Under the pieces are notes generated by a model that ran no database searches, was not told where the DNA came from, and saw only the letters and a list, made by a program, of their open reading frames with translations. Source: Alisma plantago-aquatica (Eukaryota; Streptophyta; Magnoliopsida; Alismatales; Alismataceae). Taken from it: a stretch of DNA of 64,000 nt. This document shows positions 46,901 through 59,276 of this stretch, piece after piece; positions within the stretch are counted from its first letter, which is position 1; the number at the start of each line of letters is the position of its first letter. The DNA lies in NCBI GenBank assembly GCA_963693085.1, contig OY856410.1, positions 884,146,835-884,210,834 of the forward strand, read 5' to 3'. A program made the position numbers and the translations under genes.

Positions 46901-48355
46901 TAATGAAATCAACACAAAAAGTCAACAACAAGAAGATATAAAGAGCTCTCACCCACTACATTAAAATTTCCTATAACTAAGACAACACCCTACTTTGTCC
47001 CTAACAAACACACAATGATAACCAAGGGAAAGGCTGGTGTTGTAAAACTAGATCTAAATATGCTTTAACTATTAAAGCTTCACCTCCGATACCAAGTAAC
47101 GATCAGTATGCTTTACAACATCATGGGTGGAGTCAGGCCATGAGATTTGAACTTGAATCTCTAGGAAAAGATAACACTTGGTCTTTAGTATAGAGGGTTC
47201 CAAGAGAAAATATTGTGGGGTGTAAGTTGATTTTCATGTCAAAGATAAAACTAGATTCTCCCCTAGAAAGATTGAAACCAAGAATGGTTGCAGAGGGATT
47301 TCAACAATAAGAAGGTATTTATTATGGTGAGATCTTTAGCCCTATGATTAAATCTCCTACAATGAAAGTCATTTTGTCTATTGTTGTGCCTCACAAGTAG
47401 CCTATTCAACAAGTTGATGTACGCAATATTTTTCTAAATGGGGTCCTAGATAGTGATGTGTACATGTCACGACCTCTCAGATTTGTGAACAAGGAGCTTC
47501 CTAATCATATATGCAAAATTTACAAGGAACATTATGGGATAAAACAAGCTCTTTGAGCTTGGTAAAATTTCATTAGCCAGTTTCTTATAGAATGGTGCCT
47601 CATACCAAGTGTTGTTGACACCTCTCTTTTTGTCTACTCTGTCAATGTTGTTATTTCTTAAATGTTTCTATATGTAGATGAAATCTTGATTAAGAGAAAT
47701 AATGATCAAGTTATCTCCATGATCATTACAAAGCTCGAGTCAAAATGAACTCTTAGAAATCTTGGTTATATACATTACTTCCTTGGGATAGAAGTTGAAC
47801 ATAATGTCACATGAAGTCTTTTACACTAATGTAAGTATGCATATGATCTTCTACAACTAGAAAAAAATGTTGGACTGTAAATCTGTTACCACCCTAGTCA
47901 GTCATTCTTTTCTCAAAGATTACATAAGTCTGTAAGGGACATCATTGCCTAATACTAGTTCTTACAGACACATTTTTGGGTCATTACATCACCTCACTCT
48001 CACAAGACCTGTATCACTTACGGGGTTAAATCTAGCATGTCAATTTCTTCAACAGTCCCACAACCATGAGTTTGTCTTTGGTAAAAGGGCTATTATGATA
48101 CAATAAAGGAACTATTAATCTTGGTGTTCAAACATATATAGACTCAAACTTATCTATTGTTAGCTTCTCTGATGGTGACTAGGCCAGATGCATGCATACA
48201 GGAAGAAGAACTATGAGCTTCTGTGCTTTTCTTGGAAGGAAATGTGTGTCCTGGTTGTCTAAGAAACAAACAACTAATGCTAAATCTAGTACAGAAGCTT
48301 AATATCAATCTTTATCACTCATTGCAGTTGAGTTGAACTTGTTTTCTTTCCTTTC
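46901..48355 (+). pseudogene. copia reverse transcriptase and RNase H, truncated
   Basis: Blocks in copia order: ELESLGKDNTWSLV (47150), GCKLIFMSKIKLD (47220), MVAEGFQQ (47285), FSPMIKSPTMKVILSI (47335), IQQVDVRNIFLNGVLDSDVY (47404), MFLYVDEILI (about 47660), LGYIHYFLGIEVEH (47760), then RNase H with GRRTMSFCAFLGRKCVSWLS near 48200-48265 and SSTEA near 48290. The usual YVDDM has become YVDEI. Many stops and frame changes occur. The end of RNase H is lost at the border with repeat R copy 2. Confidence 0.75.
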
Positions 48356-51300
48356 ACTTGCTGCATTTAGACTTGATATTTATCATTATGTTTAAGATGA
48401 ACCACTCGTACATGGAAACGTGTATACATGGTTTTGTATTTATAATTATTCATTATAGGGAAGCATGGTAATCTGTCTTATATCATATTATCATTGTGTA
48501 CATATAAACATCATACCCATATTGAGGACAAAGGTCATGGAACCTATCTATCACATATGACAGACTTCCTTATATCATTGTATCATATACTTCTTAATCA
48601 CATTGACATAAATACAACTCACAACTAGAGATATGACCTCGAACACACTCATATAGAAGGTGATTGAGGAAAAGTGAGGAGCATACCTCATTTGGATTCT
48701 AGAGAACCCACATATATTTGATGATATATGACTCCTTGTACCTTATCAAAATCCTGAGTTTGCTAAAAGGATACACATTTTGCTACCTCAATTTTCAAAC
48801 ACTAATGTAGTTATATGGTAAAAAAAACTACAAGAATGGGAGTTTCACTGACCAATTAAGACAATGACTCATCTTTCATCAAGAAAAGCACATTTCAAAC
48901 CTTGGTACTATGGTATGCACTAATAAAGCATTAAATGCAATAAAATATGAATTCAAACTCAACATGCAAATATATAATTATAATTCCACCAATTCACCCA
49001 TAAAATGGTCATACCATAATGGAGGCTATAAATCCATTCTTAGTTGCTAGAATATTATCACTTAAAAGTAAGGAATCATTAATAAAATTTTGATACAAAA
49101 ATTTTATTGTATGGGTTCAATGCGGAAACATAGTAAAAAGTTTGAACATTGCCATTTTGAGAATACTATAAGTAAATCTTAAAATTTTAAACAACATTAT
49201 AGTATCCCATCACTAGAATAGTAATAAATAGTAAGGAGGGTGATAATACCAAAGTTCACCAAGTTATTGACAACCCCCACCACAAGAATGTCATTTTTTG
49301 CTCATATAACATGTATTAATAAGATTCAATAGTTGCATGTAGAAATTGATTGACAAAGAATAGTATATAGAGTCTAATTAACTCAACATAAAATATGACA
49401 ATCTCTAGCAAGTGCATTCACAAAACCTAGCTTCTCCGCACAACCCAAAAAATGTACTCCCTTTCTAGCTCCAGATTCAACTATGCCAATAAAGGGACAA
49501 GTTGATATCTTTAGGTAAAGAGAAATGTTTCAAATCATAAAGAATGATCCTTCAATAACTAGTTGACTAAAAAATCATTCAAGAAGGTAGAAGAGAGAGG
49601 GAAAACTTTGGACTCCTATAAACACAAGGTTAGGATTAAATATTCTATATTTTAATCTTCAGCAATATAGCCAAAGCACCAACATGAATGGGATTTGCCA
49701 CCTAGATTCCCGTGTTATATATCAATAAGCATTTTCATAGATTAAAAATCACTAATAGATTTTAGGATCTAAGTGATCACATATTTATAGATTTAGTGGG
49801 AGAAAATTGTATTTTTAGCCCAAAATAAGTCATTTTGGGTATTCCCATTGATAAAAGTGGTCCAAAAACATGACAAAAGTGGTCCCAAAAATGACTTAAG
49901 CACCCACATTAGGACCCAATCACATAAATTTACCTACTCCTAGATCACACTCATTGCCAAGCTGGCATAATGTGGCTACATCATGTTTGTCTCCCTGTTA
50001 TAATCCACTGCTTGAAGTAGTTTGAAGTGGTCGCACTTTAGTCATGACCTAGAACACATCAACTGCCATGCCAACCTGATGTATCCCAAAGTGGTCACAT
50101 CGAATGCAAGGGGTGGTCAAAGTGACCCATCGGGGGCCTAGCAAGTAATCTTCATGCATGAATCTATCTAATCAATGCATCCATGCACTATGGTACATAT
50201 TTTAAGTCCATCACTTTAAAATTTAAGTTGAAATATAATTTTAATTTTTAATTTCCTGTCATTCAAAATATATTTTTTCATTATCATACAAAATGATTTT
50301 AAATATTTTAATAATATTAAAGCATCCAATAAATCATGCAAATTAAGAAAACAAAGCACAAATAAAATAAGGTAAGGTTCAAAGTCTTGTATAATGGATA
50401 TAAATCCATTTAGCCCACCATAGGATCTTAGGGTTATTGATCCAACTAAGGGTTCATGCCTCAATCCGTGTGAATAATAAAATATAGGGCTCATTGGCCA
50501 ACCACCTACATCAACATCAGGTCCAAACCATGCTAAGTAGGAAAAATGTTAGTTATGCTAAACTCCAAGTTACCCAAAATCAACATACTTGGTTAAACTA
50601 GTTAAAGATTTCATTCACTAACATCATTACATAAGTATGATTGTCATATAAAAAGGAGATATAGTGTAATACACACTCATATTTGACTCCAATTAGGGTT
50701 TTTAGTCTCGCTTGTACATTTAAAAGTTATGGTACTCCACCAAAACATATGATGATTCCTATATTGCTACAAGTAATATTGTGTCCCTTCCATAGATTCA
50801 ATGCACTAGGAAAGTCCAACATTGTTCATGGCATTCCAATCCAGTGTGATTTCTTGTAATTGAGTCCAATTACTTGTCTATTGGCAAACAATCTCATTTC
50901 CACAACACCCTATAGACTTTTGAATTATTGATTAATATCAAGAGAAGAACCATAGTTTGAGGTCAAAATGTTATACTTGACCATTTTCCTCACAACCAAC
51001 TATACCTCACATAAGGAAGTCATTCATTAGTCAGACTAGGATTTTCATCATATACTCACAAGAATGCAACCTAAAATGTTTTATTGAAAGATATCTTGAT
51101 TTAATCTCATTTTATCAAACATGTAAATAAATTGTATGATGGCATACTGAAATGAAATAAATATAATTCAAGTAAGTTTAGAAATAGAATAGTGTTTTAT
51201 GTATACCTCAAAAATACATCAGTATGGTAAAGCATAAGAACACTACTATTTGAATCCCCATTTTCCATAACCCATATTACATCTAAACTTCCATTTAAGC

Positions 51301-53651
51301 ACATTTAACATTCAATTTCATAAATTTGTATGAATAAATATAATTTCATAATTCAAACATCTAAACTAAGAATTGGATTACTCACCCTTAGAGGATTGGG
51401 TTTTCTATACCACAAGAACCGTGTGATCCAAAACTCAGCTCCAAAACTCTTCCAAATTGGAACTGTTCCACAACATCCACCAATGATCCTAAATGTAGAT
51501 CAAGGAGAGGATATTAAGAGTTATAGACTTGAACTAGGGTTTCTAGTATAGATGACAGAAGATTTTTACCAAAATGAGTTATAGGATACAAAGATGAGAT
51601 TAGGTGATGAATAAATAAGAACTTACCAAGAGTCAATCTCTCGACTGGTCAGGAATATGATTACTATCTTGAACATGTCTATTGTGTTCTTTTAATCTTC
51701 TTGAATGTATAAAATGTTATATATAGTCTACTGCTGCCACATTACCTTACATAGGGATTAGATGATGGTAAGATTGCATTTAGGACATTTGGAATACTAT
51801 TTGTTGTTAGGAAAAAAACCTTGAAAATATGTAAAAGTTTAGATATATTAAACTCCAAGTCACCCAAAGTTGATAGACTTGGTGAAAGTAGTTTAACAAA
51901 TCACTTTACTAGGATTGTTCTATGAAATTGAGATGTTGTTTCATATGAACCCATATTTAGTTGATCTTAGAAAGCTATTTATTCTCAATTAGGGCTTTTG
52001 GTCTCTCATGTATACACACAAATATACTGCTCCACTCAAACTTCTACCAATCCATAAATTGCTACAAGTAAACTCATGTCCCTTCCCTAGATTTTTTACA
52101 CTAGGAAAGACCTACTCCACTCATGGCATACCAAGCAGAGAGAATCATGTCACTCTTGGAATTAAGTCTAATTACTTGTCTATCAACATACAAATATTAT
52201 TTCAATAACACCCCATATATTTTTAAATCATAGATTAATATCAAGAGCAAAACCATGATTTGAAGTCGTACATGTCATAGTTGACCATTCTTCTCATAAC
52301 CAACTATACCTCATATAAATGAGTCATTCACTAGTTAGACTAGGATCATCATCATATACTTATACAAATACAATATGGATTTTTTTTGAAGATATCTTAA
52401 TTTGAGTTCATTTTGAGCACAACTTATAAGTAAACCCTAAGATGTAATGTTGAAATGAAATCTGAATTATTCAAGTATGTTTATATATATAACAAAAGTA
52501 TTTATGCATACCTCAACAGTACATCAATATGCTAACGTTTAAGAACACTAAAGTGTGAGCCCCATTTTCCATTACCAATATTTCACCTAGATTTCCATTT
52601 TTAGTTGATTCTTGTTGAATAGATAGAAATTGCACAACAAAAACTTGTAAACTAGTAATTGGATTACAAAACTCTAGATGTTGGTGTTTTATACCAAAAT
52701 AACATGGAAATTTAAGCCTTAGATCCAATGTGTTACGGAGTGGGTTTCTTCCACCAAATCCACCAACAATCCTAAATCTAGGTCAAAGAGAGGAAGATAA
52801 GAATCATTGACATGAATTAGGGTTTCTAGTAGGGATGATGGAGGATTTTGTCCATTATGAGTTAGATTAGAAAAAGATGAGATTAGATGATGAACAACTA
52901 AGAACTTACCAACTTGTCAATATCTAGATCGGCCATGGATTGGATTATTAGATTGAATCCACCTAAATTTCAAAATCACATCCATGCATCTTCTTTTCCA
53001 GATATTTGAGATTATCAAATGTAGAAAACTATTAAATAGGTCTAGGAATGGAACATGCCATTATATAGGAGTAAGATGGTGGTAAGATTGCAATTAGCCT
53101 ATTTGGCTTGTTGACATGGTATGATACTTGCCCAGGTAACACATGAAGTCGATGATGACTAGGCTAGCAACAATTCCTAGTTGAAACCCACTATAGATTT
53201 TGTACACTGACAATAACATGTTAGTGATGATGCTAGATTATCAATTGGCTATCTTCCCTAGCAGTTGGGGAACCATCTAGTTGTTTAGAGTACAAGACAA
53301 GTTTTCTCAGCTAAGTGTCTTGACTTAGCCTAATTCCACGTTAAGTCTTCTATAGTGACCTCCCGAGATCCTACTAACGGGTCTAAGGGATTTCAGACCT
53401 TCACGGTCACTACATAACAATTTTCAATCATCAATGAAACTTAAAGGAATATATTTATATTATTTTCCATCATATTCTATAAGTGAATGGCCTAAGTACC
53501 CCACAACCAAAATTTACCTAAACTCAAGGTTCCACTACTCCAAGCCCTGCTAATCAAGCACAAGAAAGTGTATGAAAATTTAAGCAAGTAAAAACATTAA
53601 GTGATACTAATCATGAGTTAACCTCTTCTTAAACATGACTGGGGCTAAAGC
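48356..53651. repeat. Long non-coding direct repeat R, copy 2 (5.3 kb)
   Basis: Homologous to 31861-36472. It starts within the copia RNase H sequence and ends near 53651. Internal duplications occur: about 50690-50950 resembles 52000-52250, and about 51380-51660 resembles 52670-52960. No protein similarity. Just beyond its right end, minus-strand sequence looks like a polypurine tract and a primer-binding site, which supports reading R as an LTR on the minus strand. Confidence 0.7.
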
Positions 53652-53808
53652 ACTATCTCCCCCAAAACAAGTAGTTGACATCATAGGGTAAAGAATGATT
53701 TTGCTATATGGAGGCCATCTAGGAAAAAATCTAGACGACATGTACCATATGTACCCTGCGGTGCTATCAATGCCTAGCATGCTACCCAAACTCTGATGCA
53801 ATTGAAAA
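53652..53808 (-). other. Possible retroelement internal stub: PBS-like and PPT-like words
   Basis: On the minus strand, TTGCATCAGAGTTT (about 53804-53791) resembles the tRNA-Met primer site TGGTATCAGAG. GTTTTGGGGGAGATAG (about 53668-53653) resembles a polypurine tract and is followed by TG at the edge of repeat R. Together they could mark a very short internal region. Both matches are imperfect. Confidence 0.35.
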
Positions 53809-54668
53809 ATTAAAAAAGGGGAGAGAGTGGAAGAGGAGAGTGGGGAGAGGGGGATTGGGGAGAGAGTGATTATTAGTAGATGCTACTTTTTCCAACATGA
53901 GAGAGAAAATTTTGAGGGAGAGAGAGAGTGAGACGAGAGTGGGGAGACGGGAGTGGGTAGAGAGAGTGGTTGTAGGAGAGAGAAAAAAAGAATAAGTTAT
54001 TCTAGTTAATAACTTTTAAACCTTAATAAATTTCTTGACAAAATAAACACCACTACACTCTTTATAAAAATATATTAAAACAAGATCAAGCTCGACATAC
54101 TTTGAAAAATAAATTATATAATCTAAAAGAGGAGAGACAATATGATTGTAAAAAGTCAAAAGGAGGACAAATATATCAATTTTTCTTGTAACTTTCAATC
54201 TGTAATGGAAAAATTATGTTCCTTACAAAAAATGTTTAAAATAAGACCAATATCAACATAGTTTTGATAGAAAAATAAATCACAATATTTTCCTCTTATT
54301 ATGCATATTTTCTCTTTCCTTAAAAAAATTGAACCTAAAAAAAGTGCAATCGGACTTGAGATAATGTACAATTTGATCGGAGATAACGTACAAGTAGATC
54401 AGAGATGACATACGGTTGGACCTTATATAATTTCCAACTGGACCAGAGATAATATATAGTTAAACCAAAAATAACAAACTATTGTATAAGAGATAACACA
54501 AAATTTCACATATAGTAACATAGAATAACATGGAATGACATGAGATAACATGAGATAACACACAATATGACATGGGATAACATACAATTTGACTTGGGAT
54601 AGCACACAATTTGACATGGGATAATATGGGATAATATGGAATGACATAGGACAACACATAATCTGATA
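53809..54668. other. Low-complexity region: GA-rich tract and GATAACATAC-type repeats
   Basis: 53815-53985 is dominated by GAGAGAGTGGGGAGA words. 54355-54665 consists of imperfect repeats such as GGGATAACATACAATTTGAC and GATGACATACGG. Open frames here are artefacts of the repeats. Nothing else was recognised between them. Confidence 0.7.
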
Positions 54669-54669
54669 T

Positions 54670-54800
54670 CACTACTAGAATTCCCACTTTAAACAGAACA
54701 TTGGGATGACATAATTGTAAATAATGCCACAATATTCATCAGTGATCCCGTTTAATTATCAAACTCTAACGACAAACTAAGTTAATTGTCGTAAAAAGAA
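54670..54800 (+). mobile_element. Possible CACTA-type terminus
   Basis: CACTACTAGAATTCCCACTTT looks like the end of a CACTA or related element, followed by AACGACAAAC and AATTGTCGT words that could be subterminal repeats. No partner end was found, so this is a suggestion only. Confidence 0.3.
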
Positions 54801-55640
54801 AATACAATGAAAAGTGCATTCTCCACCCAATCCCACTACCCACGTGTGCGACACACATCTTCTCCGCCGTCTGCCAAAAAGAGGGCAACTGCTTCCCCAC
54901 TTCTCACTGGCCCTCATATGTGCTCGTCCACACTACAAAGGTGCGGGATTGAGATATCTTTGGTGCACGTGGCACTCAATCAGTTCCCTAGATGCGGTCC
55001 TTCTGTATACCAGATTTCATCGCCAATAAAAATGCTTTCGAGAGTACTCCGACGGACGGTGTACACGACTACCATCCTCGGCGATGCATACAATGATCGG
55101 TTGGAACCTATACTGGTATGTGTCCCTTCGTCTTCCTTTTCTTCTGAATTCCTTTCAACAATCAGCATCTCTTGTCTTCCTTTTAGTTCTGATTGGTTCA
55201 CAGTAACTGGGATGAAAACCAGAGGAACTACAGTTCCTAATAAAAAAATATGGTGATTGGTTTTCGGTAACCAATGAAAACCATTTTTCGGACCATAACT
55301 GGACTTTCGTGTGTATATATACGCTCAAGTTTCTGAGTTTCAGCTAAAATAGAGGGAAAATGACTCCATTTCTCATTTCTCATGAAACATCAAGGATAAC
55401 GAGGAGCCGTCGTTGTCAGAGGTCTGCTTCACCTCTATGAGTATGGAAAATCATCGCAGATATCTTGATTAATACTGACGGCTTCGACTAGATAATGTTG
55501 AAGTCACACAACAACTCAGGGCCTTCGACGCCGACTTCACAGGGATGCCATTGCCCAAGCAATTCCACCATGATATTTCACATGTTTGAAAAGATCGATG
55601 TCGTGGTGGATGATCCATGCGGCTGTCAAGAAGTAGCTCC
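54801..55640. other. GC-richer segment without recognised product
   Basis: A 149-codon open frame (54807-55256, plus) and a shorter opposite one lie here, but neither resembles a known family and composition is mixed. About 55400-55640 also has coding-like composition, broken by stops. It may be captured or eroded gene sequence inside a transposon. Function unknown. Confidence 0.3.
55185..55300 (+). repeat. Short dispersed repeat, copy A (CTGATTGGTT family)
   Basis: TTCTGATTGGTTCACAGTAA and a later GTGATTGGTTTTC align with the family seen at 56292, 57837 and 62750. This is a partial or diverged copy. Confidence 0.45.
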
Positions 55641-56079
55641 ATACCAACTCTTTTGAAAACAACAAATCCAACAAAAACATTCTACTTTGCAGATGGATTG
55701 TGAATTAGGTGGGCGGAGAAAGTAATATCATAGTTGTGTTTTCATCCTATTGCACTGCTTCTATTCGATAAAATGCCATATATAATAGCACATCATGCAT
55801 GTGTGTGTTGTATATCTCAGAATCAAATAGATCAAAATAGGCCAGCTCACTCTGTGATTCTAGACATCCCTCCAGAGTGCGGGTAGCTAGATTGGGGCAT
55901 TGAAGTCCCCGTGTTATCAAATCATTAAGAAAATAACTTGCACATCATCCTTTTTCTATCATATGAAAATAGTTATTATCGTGTGTTGTAGCATAATTAA
56001 AATTATGTGCTAAAGCATGTTGAAGTTATGTAGCCATTGTTCATCAATGGACTAATTATATCATTTAGTTTGGTACATA

Positions 56080-56292
56080 AAAAACATATTTTATTGAACA
56101 TGAATGTGGATATATATATATATATGTATATTGTAGTTTGATACACAACAAACAAATCACATGGAAACTATCTTTTTTTGGAGAAAAAAAAAAGTTAAAC
56201 CAATTACCCGAACCCATTTTCCAGAAAGTGAACTTAAGTTCCTGAAAAATGAGTTCCTTAAAAACTGTACTTACATCAAACAAATCAGAGCC
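56080..56292 (-). repeat. Short dispersed repeat, copy B
   Basis: Minus strand starts GGCTCTGATTTGTTTGATGT, then AAGGAACTCATTTTTCAGG, and near the end CCATGTGATTTGTTTG. The same order of words is found in copies C and D. Confidence 0.55.
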
Positions 56293-56536
56293 TTACTGTT
56301 CTGAGCCCTCCATACATTGCCCTAAATTTCATGTCACCCAACCTCTAAAATTCACTTCTGATACTATATTGTGTCTGACTCCTCGTGATTTGGGTAGAAA
56401 TATAAGATTTGTTCTATGTTGTGTGTGTCTTCTGTCCACTACATTTGCTTTCTGTGGTGGCATAGTGTGCTTGCCAGGTAGATGTTTAAATTTTTCATCG
56501 ATGTGCATCCCTTTTATATATTTGAATCTGCGATTA

Positions 56537-56964
56537 GGGCCAGTTTGGTATGGCTACATTCAAGAACACGAGTTGCAATTGCACTGTGTTTTTCAACTAA
56601 GACGTTTGGTTCTGCACAACTACAAACCATATCCAGAAAACCAACTACACGGCTGCTGCCAGACCTATAGAAATTTGGGAAAACCAACCGCGCATGATTT
56701 GGGCACAGTTGGTTTTTTGTGGCCCTCCTGCTGCAATAAAATGGTTGTATTCACTGTAGCTCTACTTGTTAGACAGTATGAGAAGAGAGTTGGACCTGAA
56801 CGACACATAGGAACTGCACGATGCCAAATTAAAATAAGCCAACAAGACTAGTACAAAGTGCACACAACCAAACTGTTTTTGCGTAATCCATTTTCCTAAT
56901 TTCAAATTCCTATTTTGAAAACCAGACGTGGAAATTAAACCACGCGCAGCCAAATTAGCCCTTA
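56537..56964. mobile_element. hAT-like MITE, about 428 bp
   Basis: Left end GGGCCAGTTTGGTATGGCT; right end on the minus strand TAAGGGCTAATTTGGCTG. Flanks TGCGATTA (56529-56536) and ATGGATTA (56965-56972) agree at 6 of 8 bases, the duplication length of hAT elements. The centre has many Trp/Gln-like GGTTTT and CCAACT words but no transposase. Some plus-strand open frames overlap it and are not genes. Confidence 0.55.
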
Positions 56965-56972
56965 ATGGATTA

Positions 56973-57640
56973 GCAAGGAACAATAACAACTAACAACCTT
57001 TCTACAAGATTAATTCATCCTTTAAGAAAGTTCATCACACCATTGATCAATTTGTAGACCGAAAATGTGCCACCCAATCTGTTAACTAAATTTGATTTAG
57101 ATGTTTGACTTTGTATTTCTTTCTTCTTGGTTGACAACAAGGAATTGATCATTTTTCATCTGAAATTCTATCATAATATAATTGACGAGTGTCCATTACA
57201 TTCTATATTATTATTTTATCATTATATAATCTTGCACATTCTTGTCAAATTTATGGATGATTATGTGTTCTTATTCACCTCTTCAAATGTGTACTCCATG
57301 TTGCATTTAACAGCAAGCAATCCCATATCACTATTGTTGACCTGTATTTTTGTTGATGTTAATTTATAACTACCTTCTTGCTATGTCTCTTGTATAATAT
57401 AGTGATCATTTCACTATTTTTGTTCAGTAGTATATGATATAAAATATTCTTCTTCTAGACTATTAGAACATCCGGACTATAGAGTTTAGATTATGTGAAG
57501 TAAATACTTTCTCCTTTTAGAATCCACGCTAAGTGTTATCACAAAAGATTGCCATGAACAAAATGTTGTTACTTTGTTAGTTATGATTTTTTTGGTTGTT
57601 ATTTGAGTATGATTTTATTTTGGTGACATTAAAGGACTAT
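56973..57640. other. AT-rich sequence, nothing recognised
   Basis: No family resemblance on either strand; the 80-codon frame at 57127 is AT-driven. Confidence 0.5.
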
Positions 57641-57837
57641 AAAATTTTTTGAAGTACATGTAGTTTAAAATATTAATATATAGATGCTAAATTTGCAACA
57701 ACCAATCACATGGAAGTAATCCTTCAAAAAAAGTAATTATTAAACCAATTACCTGAGCTGAACTTGTAGGAGCTGAACTTCACTTCCTCAAAACTGAGTT
57801 CCTTAAAAACTCTAGTTATAGGGAACCAATTAGACCC
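57640..57837 (-). repeat. Short dispersed repeat, copy C
   Basis: Minus strand starts GGGTCTAATTGGTTCCCTAT, contains AAGGAACTCAGTTTTGAGG and GGTAATTGGTTTAAT, and near the end CCATGTGATTGGTTGTTG. Shares its order of words with copies B and D. Confidence 0.55.
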
Positions 57838-58317
57838 TATTTGTTGAGTCTTATATTCTTCTGATATTGGAAGATGACAACATGTCAAAGATAACACAAA
57901 ACTTTCAATTAGATCTTTTTACTTCTGTGATTATGTATGCACATGAGAAATAAAATCCAGCACAACAATTTCTTAGATGTTGGAAGGTTCTCCTATTTTT
58001 TAATCTTTATGCTACTGCTTGAACATGTTGGGTAGTACATTTACCTAATTTGGGTCAAAATATACGGTGTATATTTTTGTAATAAACATGAAGTTTTAAT
58101 AACATTTGACATTGAATCCAACACACTATAAGGAAACTGATTTTCCTATCTTACTCATCTACCCCGCAAGCTCACAAACTCAACCTTTGTCACTGCCCTT
58201 TCTAATCCTATACAATGAACCAAACACACCCCAAGACTAATGGGAGATGTGCTACATGGTCCAGTCATAATCACACTAGGTGGACTTGGATGTAGACATT
58301 CTAAGCATGCAAAATGA
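57838..58317. other. AT-rich sequence, nothing recognised
   Basis: No coding potential or repeat recognised; it borders the CACTA 2 terminus. Confidence 0.5.
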
Positions 58318-58975
58318 CACTACTACAAAAAATGCTTTTTACAACAGTTCCTTTTCTCAATTTACAACAGGTGTTAACCGTTGTATTAGATCGCGTGGTC
58401 TTATGGGGGGTTCTGTACACAACATGTGATCGCATGTTGTAATAGATGTATTTTATACAACAGTTGAAAGATGTTGTCTTTTAAGGAATGGCTTGTTATA
58501 ATATGGGTATTTTACACAACATGTGGTGCACCTGTTGTAATATATATTATACAACAGTTGAACGACGTTGTCTTTCACTAAACACACCCGTTGTAATAGG
58601 GGTATTTTTTACAACATGTAGTTTTTCCGTTGTAATATATATTATACAACAGTCGAAGCATGTTGTCTTTCACTAAACACACCCGTTGTAATAGGTAGGT
58701 ATATTATAACATGCAGTGCACCTGTTGTAATATACATGTTTATACAACAGTTGGAGTATGTTGTCTTTCCAAAACATTTAATAGTTATAATAGGATTGTT
58801 TAGACAACATGGTGTGTGTCTGTTGTAATATACACAATTTATACAACAGGTTATGCATGTTGTAGTTCACTAGAAACACCTGTTGTAAATTGTAATAGGT
58901 GTGGATAACACAACATGTGTTGTTTGTTGTAGAATCATACATTTTACAACATATCATTAACTGTTGTCTTTGATT
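58318..58975. repeat. CACTA 2 subterminal repeats (ACAACA...TGTTGT)
   Basis: About a dozen small hairpin-like units: ACAACAGTTG, a short spacer, then ATGTTGTCTTTC; and ACAACATG, a spacer, then CTGTTGTAATA. Spacing between units is about 30-60 bp. The architecture equals that of CACTA 1, with a different word. Confidence 0.9.
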
Positions 58976-59276
58976 AGAGTTTAATAGGTCATATATATCA
59001 AACCAATTGTATTGATCAAATTAACCATATTATTAATAAATTATAATAAATATACAATTATACTTTTTCATTTCACAAACAAACACATAGTTGAACAAAA
59101 TTTCCATCAAACCTTGAAAGAAACTTGTACTAAATTTAATTAATATTAAATCACCCATACAAAGGTTCCATAATACAAAGTACTGGGTATCCTCTCTAGA
59201 ATCGAACTAAAAACTAACTAAAAAAGTTTCACACATTGGTCTATGCTAAAGAACAAATGTCTCCCCCACATGTCAC

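Larger units (their letters stand above)
36473..48355 (+). mobile_element. Ty1/copia element, 3'-truncated and split by a CACTA insertion
   Basis: 5' LTR, primer-binding site, gag, protease region, integrase, reverse transcriptase and RNase H follow in copia order on the plus strand. Without the CACTA insertion (39032-45972) and one duplicated GGA it is about 4.9 kb, a usual copia length. RNase H is cut off near 48355 where repeat R copy 2 starts, and no 3' LTR was found. All genes have stops or frame changes, so it is inactive. Confidence 0.8.

Noticed and set aside
54423..54732. Cys-rich minus-strand ORFs
   Set aside because: Produced by the imperfect GATAACATAC-type repeats.
56249..56851. 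200-codon plus-strand ORF as a gene
   Set aside because: It runs through a dispersed repeat and a hAT-like MITE and shows no family resemblance.
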